Notes: generated by a model not told the origin, from the sequence alone. DNA of 64,000 nucleotides from Leuctra nigra (GCA_934045905.1 OW203768.1:13172316-13236315), one strand, 5' to 3'. Shown: positions 52,185 through 63,895, counted from the first letter of the stretch. Translations and numbers: made by a program.

Positions 52185-52640
52185 TGTCGTTTTCGCCTGG
52201 CCGCACTGGGGTTGCACTGAGTTCTTGATCGTGACGTCATGTCGTAACCTGGTTTTGCCCAAGTGCTGCCTAGTGCTGCCCCCAGTGCGGTCTCAGCCGA
52301 ATACAAATGATGTTTTGATTTTGTGTTTTGACACTGACAGCTATTTTCAAATGGCAACCGAAGAAATTGAGCTCCCGAGTGTTTTAAAGGAAAACCTCCA
52401 GTAACAACATCAATTTTGTTTTTCGTGCCGCCATTTTGTCGGAGTGCGGCGGAGTGGAGGGGGCAATTCTACCAAATATTTCCGAGCAAGAAATAGTGCA
52501 CTGAGTGCGCACCCAGTGTGCACCACTTCCCAATCGAATACGAAAACATTGCCCCAGAGCAACTCGCACTGCCAGTCGAGCACGCCACATGCACTCAGTG
52601 CAGCTCAGTGCAACCCCAGTGCGGCCAGCCGAAAACGACA
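52185..52640. mobile_element. Harbinger-like MITE with TTA target duplication
   Basis: TTA flanks both sides (52182-52184 and 52641-52643). The ends TGTCGTTTTCGCCTGGCCGC and GCGGCCAGCCGAAAACGACA are about 37-bp inverted repeats continuing through CACTGGGGTTGCACTGAG. The interior is packed with CAGTGC/GCACTG words. A 3-bp TWA duplication fits PIF/Harbinger elements; this is inference. Confidence 0.8.
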
Positions 52641-52961
52641 TTAGTATCGCGGTCGAGGAGTAGGCAGTACGCGGGACTCAACCCCTCGACATTGGCTCAG
52701 TAATTAAAAAAAAAGATTAGCAGATTTGTGCTTTAAACGACTTATATACCTACTCAAAATTAGCCGTTTCAGTGTCCCAAATACTTTATAAATTGCGTTC
52801 CCAGCAATTTGTTGTCAGGTAACACAATATTGTTTAAACACTGTCAAAAAACAATGTAACAACAGATAGACAACAGAATGATAAACAACAGATAGTACGT
52901 ACATTGACGTAAAATCACCTTGGTTTCCAATATTCATACCAGAAACGTTTTTTAAAATAGT

Positions 52962-52986
52962 TTCGAAGTGAAGTGACTTCTCTCTA
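52962..52986 (+). promoter_or_regulatory. conserved leader upstream of LRR gene 2
   Basis: TTCGAAGTGAAGTGACTTCT then CTCTA, identical to the sequence in front of gene 1 (10964-10988) while the DNA further upstream differs. Confidence 0.5.
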
Positions 52987-52988
52987 CA

Positions 52989-54431
52989 ATGCCTCTTCAT
53001 AAGCCAGTAAAAACTCTCTTTTCGTTTGCTCTAAGCGCAACAAGCAAGTTAGTCCTGTCTACATGCAAGAACATCGAGCAACTTTATCCTTCTGTGTCAA
53101 ACCTACACTATGAAGTCGACGGGTGTAAAGCAACTGTCCAGGAAGTACAAGACTTTCTTAGTGAAAACATTCCTGCGTCTATCTGGGAAGAATTATTCCA
53201 CGAAGTCTTCGAAGAACGATGTCAGATGTCTGACGAGAGAATTCTGTATGGAATGCTCATTTATCAGACTGTTAAGTTGAAGAAGTTAGCTATAACACGC
53301 TACCTGCACAAGAGAGATTTGGGAAGTGACTTTGGGGAAGATTCGAAGACTTTGCTGAAAGAGAGGATTAAAATCAGCCACATTTGTTTCTGGTTACAAC
53401 AAACACCCAGCCTGTCAAAGCTAGTCGAAGTCGATCTCTCCGCAGTTTCCTGCGACCAAATCGTTCTCGCTTTTAGTCGATGTTGCCCGGAGTTACAGAT
53501 CATGAAGTTCTCGAGTTCATCACCCGAGACGTACAAATCTGTGTTACTATCATGCCCTAAACTTCGAGAGATTCATTCAAATTCAGACCATTGCTTTCAA
53601 ACAGCAATTATATCTCTTGACATACATCATACTCTGCAGCTCAGAACTTTACCTCTTGTTGATGTCACACCACCGCACCTGCTAATTATGATTGGGCATT
53701 GTCCTAATCTTAAAGATCTACAATTGAATCTGAATAGTATCTGGTCTGGATTTAATCAGGAATATTTCCAGATACTTTCTGCAAGTACTCTGCAATTATC
53801 GCGACTTTTTGTAATCTTTGAAAACGGAATGGTCGGTTTCAACACTTGTTTGATGTGTAAAGGAATCTACATACAAGAGCTCGAAATATACCACAATTAC
53901 ACAGTAAACCCGGTTGAAATGTTAGAAGTTATAAGTGAAAATTGTAAAAATCTAACAAGACTTAAACTGACTGTCATGTGGAGACCTTTCGATCAATCGG
54001 TACACGCAAGACTAAACCGAATATCTTTCCCAAAGCTTGAGGAACTTGAACTAACAGAGCATTCTGAGCTCGCATCCGGAGTTGTGTTGCTGGCGCGACT
54101 TTGTCTGGAAGACGCAGCTCAACTGACGAGGTTGAAATTGTGTGGGAACATGCAACCAGAAGAAGACTTGCCAGCAGCAGAAGCTGTGTTGATTCAACTG
54201 TTAACCTATCACAGTCAGCGCATGAAGCAGCTGAGAAAGCTGACGTTCTTCTTCACTAACACAAGCTTTTCAACGGGGTTCGTGAGATAATTCTACGACT
54301 CTTGTCCCAATTTGTCTTACTTTATGATTGCTGATTTAAGCGATGAAGCGAAGCTCTATTACGAAGACTTGAGGGCAGAAATCAAGATATTGAATTTAGA
54401 CGTTGAATTGGAAAAGTGCGATTGTTGGTAA
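52989..54431 (+). pseudogene. LRR-like paralog 2, interrupted by one nonsense codon
   Basis: Opens MPLHKPVKTLFSFALSATSK and is open for 433 codons to TAA at 54288-54290. Gene 1 has CAA (Gln, in GFVRQIYESC) at that place. The same frame continues after the stop as FYDSCPNLSYFMIADLSDEA to a second TAA at 54429-54431, giving about 480 codons against 488 in gene 1. A single C-to-T change thus explains the truncation. The rest aligns along its length with gene 1 (SIWEELFHEV, CCPELQIM, CPNLKDLQLNL, CKNLTRLKLTV). A poly(A) signal AATAAA is at 54449-54454. Loss of the last ~47 residues may or may not abolish function. Confidence 0.8.
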
Positions 54432-54454
54432 TGGAACAAACCAACACAAATAAA

Positions 54455-55137
54455 AATGTGAGTAGATTTGAAAACGTTCTTTGAATTGTGTGACAATAAC
54501 TGAATAATATGTTACTGCTTATGTAACATTAAAATAAGTAGTGACAGCTTAGACATCTTGGTGGAAATTCAACTTTTTAAAATTGATTTAAATCTCTAAA
54601 ATAAATTAATTCAATAGGTAGTAAATGTTGATTTGCTACTATTGTTTCATTAGTGTGGTGGGACTCATTTGCAATCTAATCAGCAGCGTTCTCAATGAAA
54701 TAACTAGCTCATCTTGTGATTTGTAGGCGCTCACGAACGCGGACAATACAATAGAAATAAATAATCTGGGTCAATCGAATGGTTTCCTTGGAAGCTACTA
54801 ACTGACAGATTGAGAAACACTATTCCTGAGGAACTAGATGACACTTTTACCGGAGATTTTAAAAAATGACAATGTAATAGCAGAGTAAAGGTATTATATG
54901 AAGGGTGTAGGAGAGGACATCTGATACAGGCACATACTTTACTGCTGTTGAGTGTCAATGTTTTTATTACAAGTTAACAACAATGTTTTAGTAGAACGTG
55001 TAATATTTGAGAAGCTAAAATACATATATTTAAACATTTAAAATTCAGATATAGATGGCACTGAATGCATCAAATCCAGCTCTATTGTTCAAAATATTGT
55101 CACTAGAACAAGCAAATTTTATTTGTATAATAATCGT
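54455..55137. other. intergenic, nothing recognised
   Basis: Short chance frames only. Confidence 0.45.
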
Positions 55138-56528
55138 ATACTAGGAAAACGCTCTGTGTAACGCGTTGATGAGCGAGCACGGATACACGCAACACCTCGA
55201 ACCGAAATTATGTCTATCGAAAATGTCATTAAAAGCCAATTCTTGAATTTCGTCACAGACTTGTGTAAAAATCTCCAAAACCTCCAAAAATTTGGTCCCA
55301 ATATCCTTGCTAAGTTTTAAGTTGATCGATTAAACCTTTATGATTGAACGGTTCCTTGTTAATTTTCAAAAATCACAGGATCTCGTTCAAAAAATATACC
55401 TGGGACCACTCATATGATATGATATTAGTGTGTACACAATATCAGATCATAGAGATTCATATACTTACAGAGAGGGGCAAGTAGATAGCCAGCCTTGGTA
55501 TGATGCGATGTACATTGTCAGGGTAGATCTGAGCATGCTCAGCCACCATCTTGGAGATTATTTCAAAAATTACTTTAAAAATGGCACCGCCCTCGATTGT
55601 AATGTTGTTGGCAAGAGACTTGAATGTTACTTTGTACTAACCTTCAGTGCATACTTCACAGTAACAAACAACACAGAACAAATAAATGTACGGTAAAAAC
55701 AAGATATAATATTGTAATAGTCTTCTGATTCAAGTTAAAAACGTGTTTCTAGTAAGTTTAAAATTTGACAGCTCAAAGTAATTTTTTCACTGCCTTCCGA
55801 ATTAATTTTCCATTTCAGTGGCAGTGAATTATTAAATATCTCCAATATGGAGAAAAAGGATCTTTCAAAATTAGTCAAGCATTAACCAGTAGTTACCCCT
55901 CTCTGTAATATATCTCTATGATCAGATCAATCTGTTGAACGGTCAATATCAGTTTCATTTCGTTTGAAACTTTCTGCTCTAACTACCTTGCCTTGAACTG
56001 AAGATTCGAAGTCGCCGTGAATTTGACAGCCAACATGCAAAATATCCATAAAATGACAAAAACTTTTGAAAAAAACGACAGATTAAACTGAAAATTGGCA
56101 AAAATATCTTAAATGTTGGTACCAATGACCATGCGAAGTTTTTAGTTGGTCGGTCAATCGGTTCTAGTTTAAATTTCAAAAATCACAGGAAAAATGGTTT
56201 CAAATTTGAACCAATGGGAGGATTTGGCTGAAATTTTTTATGATTGGGTACAATGTTGGTTGCAAATACTTTGCTAAATTTCAAATTGATCGAACCAACC
56301 AATCGAAAGATAATTTTTATAAAATTTGAACCAATCACATGATCCCGTTCAGAAAAGATCCCAGGGACCGCATAGATTACGTTAGTATGTTTGCAAAATT
56401 TCAGATCGATTGGTTGTGCGGTTTGACCTGGGCAGTGCAGGCAAAACAAAAAAAAAAAAAAAAAAAAAAAAAGCACAGAGAAAGTACCATAAGAGTACCG
56501 TGGTGACGCTCGCTACGCTCGCTCAATT
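55138..56528 (+). mobile_element. R1 family, copy with inserted MITE
   Basis: Head CTAGGAAAACGCTCTGTGTA at 55140 and tail with a long A tract (about 56440-56472) and GTGACGCTCGCTACGCTCGC. The copy is interrupted at 55448-55920 by the element described next; without it, it would be about 0.91 kb. The tail variant matches the copy at 35784. Confidence 0.8.
55448..55920. mobile_element. 473-bp TIR element inside R1, 7-8 bp TSD
   Basis: CATAGAGATTCATATACTTA with CAGAGAGGGG on the left mirrors CCCCTCTCTG with TAATATATCTCTATG on the right. ATCAGAT is duplicated at 55441-55447 and 55921-55927 (ATCAGATC if the shared C is counted). No coding capacity. Confidence 0.8.
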
Positions 56529-56814
56529 ATATTTGCCACTTCCATAAGGTTTGCAAAGGCCGTGAGAAGAGGATTTTAGCGATTATCTCGAAAAATACAA
56601 AAGTGCAATAGTTGGGGTTTGATCCTAAAGGATTCTTTACTAGCATGCAAAGAGTAAGCAAACAATTATTTGTTTAGAGAAGAATCCATCTTGAGGTAAA
56701 ACTATTTGACATTTTGTTCGTAAGATTCAAACTTACGACGACTTATTTAGTTAGATAATGCAAACTAAATTGACAATTTAGAGATTTCCCCCGACCCTGA
56801 GGTAAATTGTACTG
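56529..56814. other. spacer
   Basis: Nothing recognised. Confidence 0.4.
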
Positions 56815-56921
56815 TATCTGGAAGCAGATGATGTCTGGACAGTACTGGACGATCTGGAATATCCAGTACTGGATATTTCCTGTTTCTTCTCCCTCCCCCC
56901 TCCCCTGGCATGATGTCATCT
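56815..56921 (-). repeat. single diverged unit of the 109-bp repeat
   Basis: GATGATGTCTGGACAGTACT and CCCCTGGCATGATGTCATCT match the units at 25803-26110; the middle carries a GAATATCCAGTACTGGATAT palindromic change. Confidence 0.7.
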
Positions 56922-57062
56922 GGGGGTCATTCTGGTAGCGTTTGCAAATAATGGTTGCAAGTATCACTTTACAACCATGGTTGCAAAAAGATGCAACTAC
57001 GCTATAACCGGTTGCAACTGTACAACTATACATCTGGTACAACCGCTACCAGAATGACCCCC
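56922..57062. mobile_element. 141-bp MITE with perfect 19-bp TIRs
   Basis: GGGGGTCATTCTGGTAGCG and CGCTACCAGAATGACCCCC are exact mirror ends. Inside are further inverted words (GGTTGCAA, CAACCATGGTTG). It separates the 109-bp unit from the LINE remains that follow. Confidence 0.85.
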
Positions 57063-57800
57063 ATGGAGTGTACCAAAAACCATTGATACCTGCCAGAGGG
57101 TCAAGTCTCCAGACAGAGGGGTTACGAATTATCTTCAGGCATTCCCGTCTGAATGCTGTCACGTTATCTGAGTCTCTAACATTTATGGGTAACTTATTAT
57201 ATAACTTTGCACCTTTTGAGAATATGGAGTTGTTTCCAAAAGTAGATGATGTTCTTATTACTTGTTGGTCATTTACTTGCCTAGTGTTATGAGCATGAGA
57301 AGTATATTAATAAATTTTTCAGTAAGGTAAGAAGGTCCTAAACCATGAGCGATTCTAAATATAAAAGTTAGGGTTCAGAAAGATACGCTGTTTTATGGTA
57401 GTCCAATGCAAGGCTGCACACATTTTTAGAACTGAAGTGCCTTTGTGTACCCATAGTATTGAACGCATGTCTTTATTCTGTAATTTTTGGGAGTTTATTT
57501 ATATAATTTTGATTTAAAATTAAAAGAAAGAGTAAGGAGCTACAATAGTCGAAGTGAGGCGTTATTATAGCCTGGAATATTTGGATTTTGCTCATATTTG
57601 GTAAGTTGGAGCACTTTCTCTGAAAAAGAGCAACCTTCGTCGTTATTTTCCATGTATTGTCCATGTCTATTGAAGGTTAAATTTTCATCGAGTATTATAC
57701 CCAGTATTTGAATTCGGGAACATTTTCTACTACAATATTATCAATTTTAAACTGGAAATTGGTAAATGCATTATATTTTGATCTAGTTTTATAATCACAT
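57063..57800 (-). mobile_element. LINE C-terminal remains
   Basis: Minus strand: SKIQIFQAIITPHFDYCSSL (57664-57473) followed, after decay, by a frame around 57240-57065 with KLYNKLPINVRDSDNVTAFR. These are the RT thumb and terminal motifs of Jockey-like ORF2. Frameshifts are present. Confidence 0.65.
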
Positions 57801-58730
57801 CACATCGAAATCACGTCGCTCTGATTGCCCAGATCTTGTGCTGTTATTTAACTCAATAATTGTATTTGTTATATAACCTAACTTCTCTCTTGAACATTTA
57901 TTTACGGAAGTCGGGTTTTCTTACTTACATCACCATTCTAAACAAGTGTACCAAGTTTCATCAAAATCTGTGTCGGTCAAGGTCAAAGTGGATTTTATTT
58001 GACTGATTTCACACGGAATGACCCATATGCCTATTGGAGCCATTTTAAATCAACACTAAGACTCGATGGAAAATCACTGATTGCTTACTGGGCCATGGTA
58101 CCAGTCAGCAATCAGTCAATCACTATGTGCTGTCCCTATATTAATCACTTTAATCGGCATGTGAGTATTATAATTAGTAAATGTGGTGTTAATACTCATG
58201 AACTATACTACCGAATGGCATAAGACTGAATGATTAGCATAGAGCATCACTTCGCAAAAGAGAAATCTCTTTTGTAAGGTGATTTTTTCTGTGATGACTA
58301 ATGATTGATAAAGAGGAGTTATGGGGGCAAAACTCTTTGAATCTCTAAATAAATGAAAATGCATATTATAGTATAGATCTTGTAATAATATTTTATTTTA
58401 TATGTGTAGATACCACAAACCATCTAATAACAGTTTACTACTAATAAATAATTTTCCCAAGTCTCTCAGTTATTAAATTTTGTGTTCGGAAAGCCTACCA
58501 AATCAGATATTATCCATGACTCAATAAGCAACTAGTACTGCTTCTATAGGTATACCTACTACTCATTCATTGTAAAATGAAAGCGGTTTCATGAATTCGA
58601 AAAAAGTAATTTTCTAGAAATCACAGGTTTTACAGACGAATCAAGAATTCACCATCGTCACATAATTTAAAAAATATAGTTATATGTCCTACTTGCTTTA
58701 TGCTACGTATTTGCTTAGCCTTAATAATAA
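57801..58730. other. AT-rich intergenic DNA with one short hairpin
   Basis: TCACTTCGCAAAAGAGAAAT near 58249 pairs with TCTCTTTTGTAAGGTGA. CAAGTTTCATCAAAATCTGT near 57952 is a typical interspersed-repeat word. No gene. Confidence 0.4.
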
Positions 58731-59127
58731 CCCGACGGCTGGTGTGTTGGATACCTCGGTTCTCGTTAGATCACTGAGGTTAAGCAACATTGAGCGCAGT
58801 CAGCGATTGGATGGGTGACCATTCAACTCTGCCTTGCCAGGTTGCTGCCGTTGGGCCAGAGGGACTGGGGTGTTTGGGGGTTAGTGTGACGACCTCCCTC
58901 CACCTGTTATCAGTCTCTCGACGGCGCGGGTTGTGGAGGCTCGTGCTGTGAATGTTACACCGTCCCTTCGGAAGGGACGTTAAGCCGTTGGTCCCCTTGG
59001 TATCTTTCGTCAGGAGTAGGCTACATGCCGGTACCGGGTTTCCTCTCCTCCCTTCTCTATATTACATTCTCACTAGTGGAGCCTGGCTCTGTTGAGAATA
59101 TAGACTTAATAATAATAATAATAATAA
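58731..59127 (+). mobile_element. 5S rRNA-derived SINE (SINE3-like)
   Basis: The head, 58731-58822, follows 5S rRNA: ATACCTCGGTTCTCGTTAGA, TCACTGAGGTTAAGCAACAT and GCGATTGGATGGGTGACC correspond to the 5S internal promoter (A box, intermediate element, C box). The body has CCGTCCCTTCGGAAGGGACG and TTAAGCCGTTGGTCCCC, and the tail is an AAT repeat at about 59107-59127. A 5S gene would end about 120 bp in, so this is a SINE, not an rRNA gene. Confidence 0.85.
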
Positions 59128-59195
59128 CCTGATATTTTATCAAGCTTTAGTTAGCTAACAATAGTTAAGCCAAGTGGTTAATTAATGAGATAGGT

Positions 59196-59412
59196 ACACT
59201 CAACAATTCATAAAACGGTATTTGAACGAAACAGATTGGCTGCTGGTCATGTTCATCGACAATCAATCCTTGTTATTATTATCAATGAAATCAGAACTCA
59301 CCTACTAGATTTAGATGACGAGTAAGTATATACTTCTTTGGATGATGCCATCACATTTTTTCAGACAATCCATTTCTTTCAAATACCGTTTTATGATTTG
59401 TCGAGTGTACCT
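59196..59412. mobile_element. MITE family B, copy 2, 217 bp
   Basis: Ends AGATAGGTACACTCAACAAT and, mirrored, TTGTCGAGTGTACCTATCT, with CATAAAACGGTATTTGAA inside the TIR. Its orientation is opposite to copy 1 at 51316-51573. Confidence 0.8.
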
Positions 59413-59825
59413 ATCTTAGCTTGACTTGAATTGTTCTGAATGAATACAATATCATATTATCTTATATTTATTTTACATACATGGAATTTAATTTCACAGC
59501 TTGTATATTTATGAAATTGAGCCATATTAAAGCTATTTAATTTCACCTCTGAAGTAAGGTTCCCATGAATCGCAAACCCTTCAGTTTCGCGATTTTAAAA
59601 CTGGAAAACAACGAAAAAGGGTCGGAGTCGCACGATTTTCGTGCAACAATCGCTGAAAGTTAACTAACCTTCAATAAATCGCTCGATTGTCTTAGAACTC
59701 AGTACGTCATAATAACTACAAAGGGTAGTTTATAATCGTGGTAGATTGCATGAAGACATGATTCTCGTCCTGCGTGCGATTTGCGATTTGAACTCGATTC
59801 GTGGGAATCTAGACATTGTCATCAC

Positions 59826-60004
59826 TCAGTCTACCCAAGCATACTGGGGTCCAAACTGATCATTGAAGTTGGTTTCCACGGCAACGAAGGGGTTGATTCT
59901 CGACTGCTTTCGAATCTTCTTTCCATCTTCCTTGTTTTCTTTCGGTGGTAGAATCAAGTGGTCGATGTTGTTGTAACAGTGCCGGTGCATGTACGATTCG
60001 TGAC
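59826..60004 (-). CDS. last exon, probable ammonium transporter (Amt)
   Basis: After an acceptor TGTTTTAG the exon reads GHESYMHRHCYNNIDHLILP, a Lys-rich stretch, and ends FNDQFGPQYAWVD with TGA at 59828-59826. It joins the upstream exon in phase (G + GT gives Gly). It is a hydrophilic cytoplasmic tail, as expected for the C-terminus of an Amt. The identification rests on the upstream exon; this tail alone is not diagnostic. Confidence 0.6.
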
Positions 60005-60664
60005 CTAAAACAATCATTAATTGAACCATTGAGACCTTTCAGATACACAGATGTTGAGGTTGTGGTCGTATTTGTGTATTTCACAAATAATTTCAAAGAT
60101 TTTGCTGTTTGTAAACAGTTATGTTTATACTATCTGTGCCACATTAAGGGAAGCAGAATGCTCATATGTACTCCATGTGTTGATATAATGCTTTTAACAG
60201 TATTTAAAGCTGTTAAAATGATAGATTTGTCAAGAAAAGAGCATTTTTTTATATTAAGATTCTAATCCCCTTGTGGACGTGGTAAGTACATACAGATAAT
60301 GATGACATGATGACCTTCCTGTACATTGGGATTTGTGACCAAAATCAACCAGATATGTGACATTACGTTCCTCAGTACCCCCCCAGTAGTTTTTATATTT
60401 TCTCATTGTTAAATTTTTTTAACAAAAATATTCTATTATTTTCTATTATAATTTCTATTATTTTCACTATAGTTTCATTCACACAGACTTTTCACACTTT
60501 CAAAGTTTCTCAACGTTCCGAATCGCCAAACCAAAAACTCCTTTGTGAACTATGGAAACAGTTGAAATGCCTTTATTTTAAGTTCAGATCCTACAAGGCT
60601 CTAAATGGAACGGGCCATGGGAGCTTGGAAGTTTGTGAACGCACCTCGAAAGTTGTCTACATAC

Positions 60665-60842
60665 CCGGGTTGATGCCGATGGTGGGAACTTTCTCTATGA
60701 ACGAGCGGTCAGGGAAGTCCGACATGACCGACATGGCACGTGAAACGCCGACGCCCTCGTGTCGGATCATGTGCTCCACGAGATCGGCACCGAGGAGCTC
60801 TTCGTGGGCTTCCATTCTGATCGGAGTGATCTTGTTCACGAA
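60665..60842 (-). CDS. penultimate exon, probable ammonium transporter (Amt)
   Basis: Exon with acceptor TTGTCAG before 60842 and donor CCGG|GTATGT at 60665. It encodes FVNKITPIRMEAHEELLGAD, LVEHMIRHEGVGVSRAMSVM and FIEKVPTIGINP. The piece ELLGAD.VEH.IRH is what I expect just after the last membrane helix of insect Amt proteins, which move ammonium across membranes. The membrane-spanning part (about 400 residues) must lie upstream, beyond 64000 on this strand, with a large intron that holds the R1 cluster. An unrelated membrane transporter is the alternative. Confidence 0.6.
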
Positions 60843-60959
60843 CTGACAACACACAGCTGTTAGCCACCCACATTTCATCTCACTTTAGAAAGATTGTTCA
60901 TACAAATGAAATGAGTGCCAACTGTAACTCCCATGAAAGAATGGGAGTAGATGTACATA

Positions 60960-61853
60960 AACTAGGAAAACGCTCTGAGTAACGCGTTGATGAGCGAGCA
61001 CGGATAACGCGCAACACCTAGAACCGAAATTCTGTTTATCGAAAATGTCCTTAAAAGCCAATAATTCTTGAATTTCGTCACAGACTTGTATGAAAATATC
61101 CAACAATTCCTAAAATATTGGTCCCAATAACCACGCAAAGTTTTAAGTAGATCGATTGAACCTTTATGATTGAACGATTCCTTGTTAATTTCCAAAAATC
61201 ACAGGATTTCGTTCAAATTTTTTTTAAACGGTCATATCAGTTTCATAATATACGTTTGAAAGTTTCTGCTCTAACAACCTTGAAGTGAAGATTCGAAGAT
61301 GCCGTGAAATATGAAATTCGAGAAATATGATAGCCAACACGCAAAATATCCGTAAACTGTCAATAACTTTTGAATTTAAACACAGTTTAGTCTGAAAATT
61401 GTCAAAAATACAGATAATCTTGGACCCGATGACCATGCAAATTTTCAAGTTGATCGGTCAAACGGTTCTGGTTTAAATTTCAAAAAGCACATGAAATATT
61501 TTTTTAAATTTTAACCAATGGGAGGATTTGGCTGAAAATTTGTAAAATATGAAACAATGTTGGTGTTAATGACCATGCAAAATATAAGGTCGATCACATT
61601 TGTCGAAGTCCATTTTCATTTTTCAGCCTATCAGGAGATGTTTATTTAAGTTTCAACCAATCAATGGATTTAAAAAAAAATTAGGGTCAGCAAACAGAAA
61701 AGGTTGTATCTACATGTGTACACAGTTTCTGATCGATCGGTGAAACGGTGCGACTTCCATTGCTCCAGGTAGCAGCCAAAAAAAAAAAAAACAAAAAAAA
61801 ACAGAGGTCCGTGCCAAAAGAGCCAAAAGGAGACGCTCGCTCAATTAACTCTA
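60960..61853 (+). mobile_element. R1 family, copy A of the cluster
   Basis: Head CTAGGAAAACGCTCTGAGTA at 60962, tail CAGAGGTCCGTGCCAAAAGA at about 61802 and GAGACGCTCGCTCAATTAAC. Parental to the 3' half of the next copy. Confidence 0.85.
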
Positions 61854-63358
61854 TAAAGAGTATTTGAGAATTTGGACAACATTTAAGTTGTCAAATTCTA
61901 CTTTCTGTTATTCCAATGCATAAAATGCTTCTTTTTAAACAGTTCTAGCTTTTTATGAGATTTTTTTAAAGATAAATAATAGATTAGGCTTGTTCACACA
62001 GAGACAAATAAATGTACAGAATATGAAATATTTTTTTTTTCAACCAACGAATTAAAACTTACTAGGAAAACGCTCTGAGTAACGCGTTGATGAGCGAGCA
62101 CGGATACGCGCAACACCTCGAACCGAAATTCTGTTTATCGAAAATGTCCCAATTCCTAAAATATTGGTCCCAATAACCACGCAATGTTTTAACTTAAGTT
62201 GATCGATTAAACCTTTGGGATTGAACGATTCCTTGTTAATTTTCAAAAATCACAGGATCTCGTTTTAAACGGTCATCAGTTTCATATACGTTTGAAAGTT
62301 TCTGCTCTAACAACCTTGAACTGAAGATTCGAAGATGCCGTGAAATATGAAATTCGAGAAATATGATAGCCAACACGCAAAATATCCGTAAACTGTCAAT
62401 AACTTTTGAATTTAAACACAGTTTAGTCTGAAAATTGTCAAAAATACAGATAATCTTGGACCCGATGACCATGCAAATTTTCAAGTTGATCGGTCAAACG
62501 GTTCTGGTTTAAATTTCAAAAAGCACATGAAATATTTTTTTAAATTTTAACCAATGGGAGGATTTGGCTGAAAATTTGTAAAATATGAAACAATGTTGGT
62601 GTTAATGACCATGCAAAATATAAGGTCGATCACATTTGTCGAAGTCCATTTTCATTTTTCAGCCTATCAGGAGATGTTTATTTAAGTTTCAACCAATCAA
62701 TGGATTTAAAAAAAAATTAGGGTCAGCAAACAGAAAAGGTTGTATCTACATGTGTACACAGTTTCTGATCGATCGGTGAAACGGTGCGACTTCCATTGCT
62801 CCAGGTAGCAGCCAAAAAAAAAAAAAACAAAAAAAAACAGAGGTCCGTGCCAAAAGAGCCAAAAGGAGACGCTCGCTCAATTAACTCTATAAAGAGTATT
62901 TGAGAATTTGGACAACATTTAAGTTGTCAAATTCTACTTTCTGTTATTCCAATGCATAAAATGCTTCTTTTTAAACAGTTCTAGCTTTTTATGAGATTTT
63001 TTTAAAGATAAATAATAGATTAGGCTTGTTCACACAGAGACAAATAAATGTACAGAATATGAAATATTTTTTTTTTCAACCAACGAATTAAAACTTACTA
63101 GGAAAACGCTCTGAGTAACGCGTTGATGAGCGAGCACGGATACGCGCAACACCTCGAACCGAAATTCTGTTTATCGAAAATGTCCCAATTCCTAAAATAT
63201 TGGTCCCAATAACCACGCAATGTTTTAACTTAAGTTGATCGATTAAACCTTTGGGATTGAACGATTCCTTGTTAATTTTCAAAAATCACAGGATCTCGTT
63301 TTAAACGGTCATCAGTTTCATATACGTTTGAAAGTTTCTGCTCTAACAACCTTGAACT
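61287..63358 (+). repeat. 1036-bp tandem duplication
   Basis: 61287-62322 and 62323-63358 are nearly identical at a fixed 1036-bp offset. The duplicated unit spans the 3' half of R1 copy A, the ~200-bp spacer (TTAACTCTATAAAGAGTATT and on) and the 5' half of copy B or its twin. The breakpoint lies inside R1. Confidence 0.85.
62061..62887 (+). mobile_element. R1 family, recombinant copy A/B
   Basis: The first ~260 bp match copy B at 63097, including a shortened segment (AAATGTCCCAATTCC); the rest matches copy A (CAGATAATCTTGGACCCGAT). This is the hybrid product of unequal exchange between A and B. Confidence 0.85.
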
Positions 63359-63860
63359 GAAGATTCGAAGATGCCGTGAAATGTGAAATTAGAGAAATAT
63401 GACAGCCAACACGCAAAATATCCGTAAACTGTCAATAACTTTTGAATTTAAACACAGTTTAGTCTGAAAATTGTCAAAAATACTGATAATGTTGAACCCA
63501 ATGACCATGCAAATTTTTAAGTTGATCGGTCATACAGTTCTGGTTTAAATTTCAAAAAGCACATGAAATATTTTTTTAATTTTTAACCAATGGGAGGATT
63601 TGGCTGAAAATTTGTAAAATAAGAGACAATGTTGGTCTTAATGACCATGCAAAATATAAGGTTGATCACATTTGTCGAAGACCATTTTCATTTTTCAGCC
63701 TATCAGGAGATGTTTATTTAAATTTTAACCAATCAATGGATTTCAAAAAAAAATTGGGTCAGCAAACAGAAAAGGTTGTCTCTACATGTGTGCAAAATTT
63801 CAGATTGATAGGTGAAACGGTGCGACTTCTATTGCTCCAGATAGCAGCCAAAAGTAAAAA

Positions 63861-63895
<35 letters not shown>

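Noticed and set aside
58731..58850. Functional 5S rRNA gene
   Set aside because: The 3' third does not follow 5S and is replaced by a SINE body with an AAT tail.
60406..60846. 146-codon plus-strand frame
   Set aside because: Its second half is antisense to the spliced Amt exon, which has better evidence (splice sites, phase, motif).
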